Shown piece by piece: positions 15,537 through 23,912 of a stretch of DNA of 48,647 nucleotides. Origin of the DNA: Rhizobium sp. 2MFCol3.1 (lineage in GTDB: Bacteria; Pseudomonadota; Alphaproteobacteria; Rhizobiales; Rhizobiaceae). The stretch lies in assembly GCF_000377565.1 (NCBI RefSeq), contig NZ_KB898380.1, forward strand, positions 1-48,647, given 5' to 3'. The position numbers were made by a program, and so were the translations under genes. Every line of letters starts with the position of its first letter. Position 1 is the stretch's first letter. The notes under the pieces were generated by a model. That model ran no database searches. It was not told the origin of the DNA and was given only the letters and a program-made list of their open reading frames with translations.

Positions 15537-16940
15537 ATGCAGGCCGACGCGACAGCACTTGCCGAAGCGATCGGCCGCGGACAACTGACGGCGCGGCAGG
15601 CGATGGAAAGATCGCTTGCCGCAGCCGAAAAACACGAGGCGCTTGGCGCCATATGTTATCTCGATGCACAACAGGGGCTGGCATCGGCTAATGCGTTTGA
15701 TGCGCTGCCTGTCGAGCAACGCGAATTCAGGCCGTTCGGCGGTGTGCCGACGCTTGCCAAGGATCTTGGTGGGCCGTTCAGGGGATTTCCGGTCAGTGCC
15801 GGATCGAGGTCCCTACCGAGGCAGGGCGGCGAGGCGGATTCCGATCTCGCGGCCCGTTATCGCAATGCCGGTTTCTGTCTGCTCGGGATCACCACGACGC
15901 CGGAGTTCGGCCTGTCGCTGGCAAGCGAGCCCCTGATTGGTCCGATATCGCGCAACCCGCTTGATCCGTCGCTGACATCCGGCGGATCTTCCGGCGGAGC
16001 CGCTGCGGCTGTTGCGGCCGGCATTGTTTCGATTGCGCATGCGACCGATGCCGGTGGGTCGATCCGTGTTCCGGCGGCCTGCTGTGGTCTGGTCGGGCTG
16101 AAACCCGGACGCGGGGCGATGGCGGCGGGGCCGTTGTTTACCAACCATCTAGGCGGCATTGCCAGCGAACTTGCCGTATGCCGCTCGGTTCGCGATGGGG
16201 AGCGGGCATTTTCGGTGCTCTCAGGCTCAGCGCGCGGGCCCTATCCGCCGGTCGAGCAGGCCGTGGCCAAGGCCGGGAAGCTTAAGATCGGGCTGCTGAC
16301 GGAGCTTGGATCGGATTTTGCGATCGATCCGGTTCGAGCCGAGGCCGTTACGGATGCTGCCCGTGTCTTGGAGGACAAGGGGCACGAGATCGTTTCGCTG
16401 GCATGGCGCGATATTCGCGCGGTCATTGAAGCATCGGGCAGGGCATTTCGCGATGTGATTGCGATCAATCTCGCAAGTCTTGCGAAGCTGCCTGGTATCG
16501 ATGCATCCCTGTGGGAACCGATGACGCAGGCCGTTACCGAAGAGGGCGGCCGGATTAGCGGCGTTGCGGTCTGGGATCTGGTGCAGGCGATGGTGTATGT
16601 CAGCCGCGATCTGCATTCGCTGTTCGACCGTTTTGACTGCTTGCTGACGCCGATGCTCGCCTCTGCGCCAAGGCCGATCGGGTCTTTCCCGAGCGATAAC
16701 CGCGATACCGACCTGCATTTTGCCCGTATGGGATCCTTTGCCCCGCTCGCGGCAATTGCCAACATATCTGGTTTCCCGGCGATCACCCTGCCTTTCGGGG
16801 TGGATAAGGCCGGTCTGCCCTTGCCGGTGCAGATGATAGCTCCTATGGGGCAGGAGGCGCTGCTTCTGGACCTTGCCGCAAGGCTTGAGGGCGAACAACG
16901 CTGGTCGCACCCTTTCCCAATCACAGGCCTCGACCGATGA
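15537..16940 (+). CDS. Amidase signature family hydrolase
   Basis: A cytoplasmic amidase of 467 aa with the Ser-cisSer-Lys triad: Lys75 (PTLAKDLGG), cis-Ser151 in SGGSSGGAAAA and nucleophile Ser175 in DAGGSIRVPAACCG. It lies 9 bp after the binding-protein gene and its last 4 bases overlap the ATPase gene, so it belongs to the transport operon. It may hydrolyse the imported compound or the product of the deaminase at the end of the operon. The exact substrate cannot be read from sequence. Confidence 0.92.
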   Translation: MQADATALAEAIGRGQLTARQAMERSLAAAEKHEALGAICYLDAQQGLASANAFDALPVEQREFRPFGGVPTLAKDLGGPFRGFPVSAGSRSLPRQGGEADSDLAARYRNAGFCLLGITTTPEFGLSLASEPLIGPISRNPLDPSLTSGGSSGGAAAAVAAGIVSIAHATDAGGSIRVPAACCGLVGLKPGRGAMAAGPLFTNHLGGIASELAVCRSVRDGERAFSVLSGSARGPYPPVEQAVAKAGKLKIGLLTELGSDFAIDPVRAEAVTDAARVLEDKGHEIVSLAWRDIRAVIEASGRAFRDVIAINLASLAKLPGIDASLWEPMTQAVTEEGGRISGVAVWDLVQAMVYVSRDLHSLFDRFDCLLTPMLASAPRPIGSFPSDNRDTDLHFARMGSFAPLAAIANISGFPAITLPFGVDKAGLPLPVQMIAPMGQEALLLDLAARLEGEQRWSHPFPITGLDR

Positions 16941-18454
16941 CGGATACCGTTCTCGACATCAGAAATGTCAGCAAGCGTTTTGGCGATAATCTTGCCAATG
17001 ACGATATTTCGCTGTCGCTCGCAAAGGGCGAGATCGTTGCGCTGCTCGGCGAAAACGGTGCCGGCAAGACGACGCTGATGAGCATTCTCTTCGGCCATTA
17101 TGTGCCGGACACGGGGTCCGTTTCGGTGATGGGGCAGGCGCTGCCGCCGGGCAAACCGCGCGCCGCGATCCGCGCCGGTGTCGGCATGGTGCACCAGCAT
17201 TTTTCGCTGGCGCCAAACCTGACCGTGCTCGAAAACGTCATGACTGGGACGGAAAGCCTCTGGTCCCTCGGCTCCAATGTCTCTGCCGGTCGGAAAAAGC
17301 TTTTCGATATTTCGCAGCGTTTCGGCTTGAAGGTCGATCCGGATGCGCGGCTCGGCGATCTTTCGGTCGGCGAGCAGCAGCGCGTCGAAATTTTGAAGGC
17401 GCTTTATAACGATGCGCGCATTCTGGTGCTCGACGAGCCGACGGCGGTTCTGACCAAGCTGGAAGCCGAGACGCTGTTTTCGACCCTGAAGGATATGGCA
17501 CGGCAGGGCCTGTCGCTGATCTTCATCTCCCACAAACTGGACGAGGTGATGGCGACGGCCGATCGGATCGTCGTGCTGCGCGGCGGCAGACAAGTCGCCG
17601 AGCGCAAGGTGGACGAGACCAGCAAGGCCGAACTTGCCGAACTGATGGTAGGCCGCAAGGTGACGCGGCCGGTACGCGAGGCTTCGACTCCGGGAGAGAT
17701 TGTGCTGGAAGCCGCTGGTATCACCGTGCGCTCTGGCGGCGTGGAGCGGCTGAAATCCGTCAATTTCCGGCTGAGGGCTGGTGAAGTGCTCGGCATTATC
17801 GGGGTTTCCGGCAACGGGCAGGCGGTGCTGGCCCAGCTTCTGAGCGGCACGATCGGCCGCAGCGCCGGCGATCTGGTTCTGTTCGGCAAGGGTGTCGGCG
17901 ACCTGACGGTGGCGGACGCCGTGTCTTCCGGTATCGGGCGCATTCCCGAGGATCGCAACCGCGACGGCGCGATCGGCGAGATGTCGATCTGGGAAAATGC
18001 GGTGCTGGAACGGCTGCCGGAATTTTCGAAGGCCGGGCTGGTCGATCGCAAAACGGGGATCGCCTTTGCAAGAAGGATCATCGAGGGTTTTGACGTGCGT
18101 GGTGGGACGCCTACCAGCCGTATCCGGCTCTTATCCGGCGGCAATATGCAGAAGCTGATCCTGGGCCGTAACCTGATCGAGCACCCGAAAATCCTGCTTT
18201 CGGCGCAGCCGGCGCGTGGACTGGACGAGGGTGCCGTGGCGGCCGTGCATGAACGTATTCTTGACGCACGCAAGGCAGGCACGGCGGTGCTTCTGATTTC
18301 CGAGGATCTCGACGAAGTGATGGCGCTGGCAGACCGAATCCAGGCAATCGTCGGCGGGCGGCTGTCGCCCTCCGTCAATGCCGAGGATGTCGATGCGCGA
18401 AGGCTCGGGCTGATGATGGCCGGTGAATGGGGAGGTGCGTCCGATGCGGTTTGA
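16937..18454 (+). CDS. ABC transporter ATP-binding protein (double domain, nucleoside type)
   Basis: A 505-aa tandem ATPase of the RbsA/NupO type. Domain 1 has Walker A GENGAGKTT, signature LSVGEQQR and Walker B ILVLDEPTAV. Domain 2 (from about residue 255) has a degenerate Walker A (GVSGNGQAV, no Lys-Ser/Thr), signature LSGGNMQK and a degenerate Walker B (ILLSAQPARG), as is common in this class where one site is weak. It starts in an ATGA overlap with the amidase gene and overlaps the first permease by 11 bp. Confidence 0.93.
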   Translation: MTDTVLDIRNVSKRFGDNLANDDISLSLAKGEIVALLGENGAGKTTLMSILFGHYVPDTGSVSVMGQALPPGKPRAAIRAGVGMVHQHFSLAPNLTVLENVMTGTESLWSLGSNVSAGRKKLFDISQRFGLKVDPDARLGDLSVGEQQRVEILKALYNDARILVLDEPTAVLTKLEAETLFSTLKDMARQGLSLIFISHKLDEVMATADRIVVLRGGRQVAERKVDETSKAELAELMVGRKVTRPVREASTPGEIVLEAAGITVRSGGVERLKSVNFRLRAGEVLGIIGVSGNGQAVLAQLLSGTIGRSAGDLVLFGKGVGDLTVADAVSSGIGRIPEDRNRDGAIGEMSIWENAVLERLPEFSKAGLVDRKTGIAFARRIIEGFDVRGGTPTSRIRLLSGGNMQKLILGRNLIEHPKILLSAQPARGLDEGAVAAVHERILDARKAGTAVLLISEDLDEVMALADRIQAIVGGRLSPSVNAEDVDARRLGLMMAGEWGGASDAV

Positions 18455-19493
18455 GAGGCGCGAACATCGCTCGACATTGCTGGTAATCGCAACCCCAATC
18501 CTCGCCGTGATTGCGGCGCTTGCCATTGCCGGCGTGCTGATCGCCGCTGCCGGTGCGCCGATTTTCGCGGCCTATTGGAAGATCCTGACGAGTGCCTTCG
18601 GCTCGCGGCTTTCCGCCACCGAGACGCTGACACGCGCTTCGCCGCTGATCCTGACCGGACTTGCCGCAGCCGTCGCCTTTAGGGCGCGGCTCTGGAATAT
18701 CGGCGGGGAGGGGCAGTTCTATCTCGGCGCAATTGCTGCCGCTGCCGCAAGCGCGCATCTGTTTGCGGGCTTGCCATCGCTTTTGCAGATCCCGCTTCTC
18801 TTCATCGTCGGAGCATTTGCCGGCATGGTTCTGCTGCTTTTGCCGTTGTGGCTGCGGCTGCGCTTTTCCGTCGATGAAGTCGTGACGACACTGCTTCTCA
18901 ATTTCGTGGCACTTCTGTTCGTCTCGATGCTGATCGACGGTGTGCTGAAGGACCCGGCCGCCTTCGGCTGGCCTCAGTCGGAGGCGGTGGATGCCGCCGC
19001 CCGCCTGCCGAAACTGCTTGCCCGTTCACGGCTGCATATCGGCCTCGGCATTGCCGTGGTGATCGCCTTCCTGATCTATTTCGTTCAGACACGCACGGTG
19101 TTCGGCGTGCAGTCGCGCGCTGCGGGCTTGAATCCTTCCGGTGCCGTTTTCGCCGGTGTGCCGCTCGGGCGGACGCTGATGATCGTCGCGATGATCTCCG
19201 GTGGTCTCGCCGGTCTTGCAGGCACAATCGAGGTTCTGGGCGTCAAGGGTTATGTGACGACCGATCTTTCGCCCGGTTACGGTTATTCCGGCATCGTCGT
19301 CGCCATGCTCGCCAATCTCAATCCGCTCGGCGTCGTGCTGGCGGCGCTGTTTACCGCCACGATGTTTGTGGGGGCGGACGGGATGAGCCGCAGCATGGGC
19401 ATTCCAACCTATATTGCCGACGTGACGGTGGCGCTGTCGCTGCTTTCCATGCTGGTCGCGGTGTTCTTCACGCAATACAGGATACGCCGATGA
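18444..19493 (+). CDS. ABC transporter permease (nucleoside type, first)
   Basis: Inner-membrane permease of the branched-chain/nucleoside class (BPD_transp_2), 349 aa, with about 8-10 hydrophobic segments and the family motif FRARLWNIGGEGQFYLGA near residue 80. The start is set at the ATG at 18444, with GGGGAGG upstream; an in-frame GTG at 18423 would lack a ribosome site. It overlaps the ATPase gene by 11 bp and the next permease by 4 bp. Confidence 0.92.
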   Translation: MRFERREHRSTLLVIATPILAVIAALAIAGVLIAAAGAPIFAAYWKILTSAFGSRLSATETLTRASPLILTGLAAAVAFRARLWNIGGEGQFYLGAIAAAAASAHLFAGLPSLLQIPLLFIVGAFAGMVLLLLPLWLRLRFSVDEVVTTLLLNFVALLFVSMLIDGVLKDPAAFGWPQSEAVDAAARLPKLLARSRLHIGLGIAVVIAFLIYFVQTRTVFGVQSRAAGLNPSGAVFAGVPLGRTLMIVAMISGGLAGLAGTIEVLGVKGYVTTDLSPGYGYSGIVVAMLANLNPLGVVLAALFTATMFVGADGMSRSMGIPTYIADVTVALSLLSMLVAVFFTQYRIRR

Positions 19494-20434
19494 GCGCGCT
19501 TTTCGACATCCTCGCCTCTGCCGGCCTCTGGGCCGCCGTGCTGCGGATCGCGACACCGCTGATCCTTGCGACGCTCGGTGCGCTGATTTCCGAACGCGCG
19601 GGTGTGCTGAACCTCGGCATCGAGGGGATCATGACTTTTGGGGCGATGTCTGGCTGGTTGGCCGTTTATAATGGCGCTGATCTCTGGGTTGGGTTGCTCG
19701 TGGCGGCACTCGGCGGGGCGATGTTCGGGATGTTGCATTCGGTGCTGACGGTGACGCTCGGCCTGTCGCAGCATGTCTCGGGTCTCGGTGTGACGCTGTT
19801 CGCCTCGAGCTTTGCCTATTACGTGTTCCGGCTGATGGTGCCGGTGGCAGGTACGCCGCCGACGATTACGCCGTTCCAGCCACTCGACATTCCTACTCTT
19901 TCTGATCTGCCTTTCTTTGGTCCGGCATTTTTCAACCAGACCGCGCCGACCTATCTGGCGATCGGGCTGGGGATTGCGCTTGCCTATCTGATTGCCCGCA
20001 CGCCGGTGGGACTTGCTATCCGCATGACGGGCGAAAACCCGCACGCGGCGGAAGCGCAGGGGCTAAACCCGATGGCGATCCGTTATGGCGCGGTGATTTT
20101 CGGCAGCGCGCTGATGGGCGTCGGCGGTGCCTTCCTGACGCTTTCGGCGTTCAATAGTTTCTTCCCCACGATGGTTCAGGGGCGTGGCTGGATCTGTATT
20201 GCGCTTGTCGTCTTCGCCTCGTGGAAGCCGGAGCGGGCGCTGCTCGGCGCGATCCTGTTTGCGCTGTTCGATGCCTTCCAGCTTCGCCTGCAGACGGTTT
20301 TGAGCGGCGTCGTGCCCTACCAGATCTTTCTGATGATCCCCTATCTGCTGTCGATAGCAGCGCTTGCCGTCATGGCACGGCGCGCCCGTGTGCCGCAGGC
20401 GCTGATGCAGCCTTATCGCCGCGGCGAGCGCTGA
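19490..20434 (+). CDS. ABC transporter permease (nucleoside type, second)
   Basis: Second BPD_transp_2 permease, 314 aa, with the family motif ERAGVLNLGIEGIMTFGA and about 8 membrane segments. It starts in an ATGA overlap with the first permease, so the pair is translationally coupled and should form the heterodimeric channel of the BMP-type transporter. Confidence 0.92.
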   Translation: MSALFDILASAGLWAAVLRIATPLILATLGALISERAGVLNLGIEGIMTFGAMSGWLAVYNGADLWVGLLVAALGGAMFGMLHSVLTVTLGLSQHVSGLGVTLFASSFAYYVFRLMVPVAGTPPTITPFQPLDIPTLSDLPFFGPAFFNQTAPTYLAIGLGIALAYLIARTPVGLAIRMTGENPHAAEAQGLNPMAIRYGAVIFGSALMGVGGAFLTLSAFNSFFPTMVQGRGWICIALVVFASWKPERALLGAILFALFDAFQLRLQTVLSGVVPYQIFLMIPYLLSIAALAVMARRARVPQALMQPYRRGER

Positions 20435-20457
20435 CATTAATTCTGAGGAGTCTTTAA

Positions 20458-21744
20458 ATGTTCGATCTCATCATCAAAAACGCCAACCTGCCGGACGGCC
20501 GCAAGGGCGTCGATATAGCCGTTTCGGGCGGGAAAATCGCTTCGATCGAGGCCGACATTGCTGGTGAAGCGCGCGAAACGATCGATGCGACGAACCGGCT
20601 TGTCAGCACCTCCTTCGTCGATCCGCATTTCCACATGGACGCCACGCTGTCGCTCGGCCTGCCGCGGATGAACACGTCGGGCACGCTGCTGGAAGGCATC
20701 ACGCTCTGGGGCGAGCTTCGGCCGCTCTTGACCAAGGAAGCGCTGGTCGAGCGGGCGCTCGCCTATTGCGATCTCGCCGTCTCTCAGGGCCTTCTGCATA
20801 TCCGCACCCATGTCGACACGTCCGATCCGCGGTTGGTGACGGCGGAAGCGATGCTGGAAGTGAAGGAGCGCGTGGCGCCCTATATCGACCTGCAACTCGT
20901 CGCTTTCCCACAGGACGGTTATTATCGCGCGGCCGATGGCGTGAAGTCGTTAGAGCGGGCGCTCGACATGGGCGTCGATATCGTCGGCGGCATTCCGCAT
21001 TTCGAGCGCACCATGCAGGACGGCGCTGCCTCCGTTGAAGCACTCTGCCGCATCGCTGCCGATCGCGGCCTGCCGGTCGACATGCATTGCGACGAGACCG
21101 ACGATCCGCTGTCGCGGCATGTCGAGACCCTGTCGGCGCAGACCGTGCGGTTCGGACTGCAGGGGCGCGTTGCCGGCTCGCACCTGACATCGATGCATTC
21201 GATGGACAATTATTACGTCTCGAAGCTGATCCCGCTGATGGCGGAAGCCGAGATCAACGTCATTCCAAACCCGCTGATCAACATCATGTTGCAGGGACGC
21301 CATGACAGCTATCCCAAGCGCCGCGGCATGACGCGGGTGCGCGAACTGATGGCAGCAGGCCTCAACGTTTCCTTCGGCCATGACTGCGTGATGGACCCCT
21401 GGTACTCGATGGGTTCCGGCGACATGCTAGAAGTCGGGCACATGGCAATCCATGTGGCGCAGATGTCGGGCGTCGAGGACAAGAAGAAGATTTTTGACGC
21501 GCTGACGGTCAATTCGGCAAAAACGATGGGGCTGGAGAATTACGGCTTGTCGGTCGGCTGCAATGCCGACCTTGTCATGCTGCAGGCGGAAGACGTGATC
21601 GAAGCACTGCGGTTGAAGCCGACCCGCCTCGCCGTTATCCGGCGCGGCCGGGTCATTGCCCGCACAGAGCCGAAAGTCTCGCATCTGAAGCTTTACGGCC
21701 GGCCGGGCCTGGTCGACGCCGGCCTCAATCCGACGCGGCGGTAG
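20458..21744 (+). CDS. codA: Cytosine deaminase-like amidohydrolase
   Basis: A 428-aa metal-dependent amidohydrolase close to E. coli CodA. Metal ligands are seen in VDPHFHMDA (HxH), MHCDETDD (His, with the catalytic Glu), GSHLTSMHS (His) and FGHDCVMDPWY (Asp). CodA deaminates cytosine to uracil; relatives act on isoguanine, creatinine or other cyclic amidines, so the substrate is not fixed by the motifs. It has GAGGAGT 9 nt before its ATG and follows the permease by 23 bp. Being last in a BMP transporter operon with an amidase points to uptake and breakdown of a nitrogen heterocycle. Confidence 0.88.
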   Translation: MFDLIIKNANLPDGRKGVDIAVSGGKIASIEADIAGEARETIDATNRLVSTSFVDPHFHMDATLSLGLPRMNTSGTLLEGITLWGELRPLLTKEALVERALAYCDLAVSQGLLHIRTHVDTSDPRLVTAEAMLEVKERVAPYIDLQLVAFPQDGYYRAADGVKSLERALDMGVDIVGGIPHFERTMQDGAASVEALCRIAADRGLPVDMHCDETDDPLSRHVETLSAQTVRFGLQGRVAGSHLTSMHSMDNYYVSKLIPLMAEAEINVIPNPLINIMLQGRHDSYPKRRGMTRVRELMAAGLNVSFGHDCVMDPWYSMGSGDMLEVGHMAIHVAQMSGVEDKKKIFDALTVNSAKTMGLENYGLSVGCNADLVMLQAEDVIEALRLKPTRLAVIRRGRVIARTEPKVSHLKLYGRPGLVDAGLNPTRR

Positions 21745-21901
21745 TCAATCCCTCGCGCTGGGCGCAATGAACTGAACAGGACTTTGTCGTCATCGCGTTG
21801 CAAGCCGGAACCTGCCTGGTTTCAAAACAATTGGCGCCTGCCTGGGGCGCCATTCCAAGCTTTTTCAAACCTTAGTGTGCTCCAAGCTCTGTAAAATAGC
21901 C

Positions 21902-22162
21902 CTAGATGGAAAGACGACTGGCAACGATGCTTGAATCGAGCTCGTCGCAGCTCGCAAGATCGATAAGGTCATACAGGGCAGCACGTGTCTGCATGCGACC
22001 TTGCTTACCGGCTGTCGATCCAGTGCGCGCAATTTCATCATAAAGGTATTGCTGTGCCTTGTTCGCGACCCTCAGAGGGGAATCAGGCCAGATCGCCATG
22101 CGATGTTCGAGCGATTGCAGTTTCTCCGCCGTCATTGTTGAAGATCGTCCGAACTCCGTCAT
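21902..22162 (-). CDS. Small hypothetical protein (86 aa)
   Basis: Mostly helical, charged sequence (LQSLEHRMAIWPDSPLRVA, KAQQYLYDEIARTGS, MQTRAALYDLIDLASCDELD) that reads as protein. Neither the ATG at 22162 nor the internal ATG at 22135 has a clear ribosome site. No family is recognised. It is divergent from the KaiC-like gene. Confidence 0.45.
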   Translation of the reverse strand: MTEFGRSSTMTAEKLQSLEHRMAIWPDSPLRVANKAQQYLYDEIARTGSTAGKQGRMQTRAALYDLIDLASCDELDSSIVASRLSI

Positions 22163-22321
22163 ATTGGCGAGCAGCGACGCTGACCACGGCGGACAGCCTT
22201 TACCGCGATGATCGCATTGGTTTCAGCACCGCCTCGACCGGATGCAATCATCAACTAATTACGCTTGCCCCGCAGACAGCTGGTGCTCAACATTCCGACG
22301 GTCCGGGCGGCACCTGGCGGG

Positions 22322-22347
22322 GGAACGAATCTATTGGTTGCAACGTC
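22322..22347 (+). promoter_or_regulatory. Possible EcfG-like promoter of the KaiC-kinase operon
   Basis: GGAAC (22322-22326), 17 bases, CGTC (22344-22347), about 57 bp before the start at 22404. The last base of the -10 box deviates from CGTT, so this is a weak candidate. Confidence 0.33.
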
Positions 22348-22403
22348 TGCCTTCTGGCAGATCGGCGCACTTATCCTATATCAAACGGCACGATGGAGGA
22401 TGT

Positions 22404-23912
22404 ATGACGGATAGTTTAGGAGCAAAAGCAAAGACAGGGGTGGAGGGACTCGACGATATCCTGTCCGGTGGACTGTCGCGCCGTCACGTCTTTCTGCTGG
22501 AAGGCGCTCCCGGATCGGGCAAAACTACGATCGCTCTTCAGTTTTTATTGGAGGGCGCCAACATCGGCGAGCGATGTCTTTACATCACCCTTTCTGAAAC
22601 CGAGGAAGAACTTCGTGACAGCGCTCTTTCACACGGGAAAGACATCGGCGATCAAGTGGAGATCTTTGAGCTCGTTCCGCCAGAGAGCCTCCTGGACGCC
22701 GATCAGCAACAAAGCCTCCTTTATTCCTCGGACCTGGAGCTTGGGGAGACGACAAAGCTCATCTTCGAAGTGTTTGAGCGGGTCAAGCCACATCGAGTGG
22801 TGATCGATAGTCTCTCTGAAATCCGGCTTTTGGCGCAGAGTTCGCTACGCTACCGCCGTCAGATCCTTGCACTGAAGCACTTTTTCTCGCGGTCCCACGC
22901 GACGGTCTTGCTCCTGGACGACATGACATCCGACGCAATGGATAAGACCGTCCACAGCGTCGTGCATGGCGTGATCCACCTGGAGCAGCTTGCCCCGGAT
23001 TACGGATCTGAACGTCGTCGGCTTCGGATCCTGAAATATCGCGGCCAGGCCTTTCGTGGCGGGTACCATGACTTCGTTATCAAAACCGGCGGCGTCGCCG
23101 TTTTCCCGCGGTTGCGCGCTATCGAGCACAAGTCGGGATTTGAACGGTCTCTTTTGACGACTGGCATCAGCACGTTCGACGATCTTCTTGGAGGCGGCAT
23201 TACGCGGGGCTCCAGTACACTACTGATTGGACCCGCCGGCACCGGTAAAAGCCTTGTCGCTCTGCAGTTTGTCGAAGCGGCGATCCGACGCGGCGAGCGG
23301 GCGGCCGTGTTTGTATTCGACGAGGAACTAGGGGTGCTATTCGCCCGCACCAAGGCGATGGGGCTCGACCTTGAGGCGTTGCGCGATCAAAAACTCATCC
23401 ACATCGAGCAGGTCGATGCCGCAGAACTCTCCCCGGGCGAGTTTGCACAGCGCGTCAGAGACAGGGTCGCGAGTTTCGACGCCACTACTGTCGTCATCGA
23501 CAGCATCAACGGATATCAGGCTGCCATGCCTGAGGAAAATGCACTGATCCTGCACATGCACGAATTGTTACAGTATCTCAACAGACAGGGCGCCAACACA
23601 TGCATCACCGTCGCGCAGCATGGCCTCGTGGGCGATATGAAATCACCTGTGGACGTGACGTACCTTGCGGACACTGTCATTTTGCTGCGGTACTTCGAGG
23701 CGGAAGGTCGCGTTCGCAGGGCGATTTCGGTCATTAAGAAGCGAACCGGTCCGCATGAAGATACGATCCGTGAATACAAGATCGGCAGTAACGGACTAAC
23801 GCTGGGAGAGCCACTATCTGGGTTCCAGGGTATCCTGCGTGGCGTTCCTGTTTTGGTCGGAGGAGGACACGCCCTGTTGCAACTTCTTAACGAGGATGGC
23901 ACCAATTCCTGA
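22404..23912 (+). CDS. KaiC-like double-domain RecA-type ATPase
   Basis: A 502-aa protein with two KaiC/RadA-type ATPase domains. Domain 1: Walker A residues 34-42 (GAPGSGKTT), SETEEEL, Walker B RVVIDSLSEIRL. Domain 2: Walker A about 276 (GPAGTGKS), the CII-type catalytic pair in FDEEL, Walker B TVVIDSINGYQ. The C-terminus lacks the KaiA-binding tail of cyanobacterial KaiC, and no kaiA or kaiB is nearby. The start follows GGAGGA by 5 nt; the frame is open upstream but unrelated to the family. Its 3' end overlaps the hybrid kinase gene by 17 bp, so the two are co-translated and probably work in one pathway. Confidence 0.9.
   Translation: MTDSLGAKAKTGVEGLDDILSGGLSRRHVFLLEGAPGSGKTTIALQFLLEGANIGERCLYITLSETEEELRDSALSHGKDIGDQVEIFELVPPESLLDADQQQSLLYSSDLELGETTKLIFEVFERVKPHRVVIDSLSEIRLLAQSSLRYRRQILALKHFFSRSHATVLLLDDMTSDAMDKTVHSVVHGVIHLEQLAPDYGSERRRLRILKYRGQAFRGGYHDFVIKTGGVAVFPRLRAIEHKSGFERSLLTTGISTFDDLLGGGITRGSSTLLIGPAGTGKSLVALQFVEAAIRRGERAAVFVFDEELGVLFARTKAMGLDLEALRDQKLIHIEQVDAAELSPGEFAQRVRDRVASFDATTVVIDSINGYQAAMPEENALILHMHELLQYLNRQGANTCITVAQHGLVGDMKSPVDVTYLADTVILLRYFEAEGRVRRAISVIKKRTGPHEDTIREYKIGSNGLTLGEPLSGFQGILRGVPVLVGGGHALLQLLNEDGTNS

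Noticed and set aside
14499..18633. Long minus-strand open frames (up to about 450 codons) opposite the bmp operon
   Set aside because: They are antisense shadows of GC-rich genes: Arg/Ala/His-rich, no ribosome sites, no recognisable families, while the plus strand has clear domains throughout.
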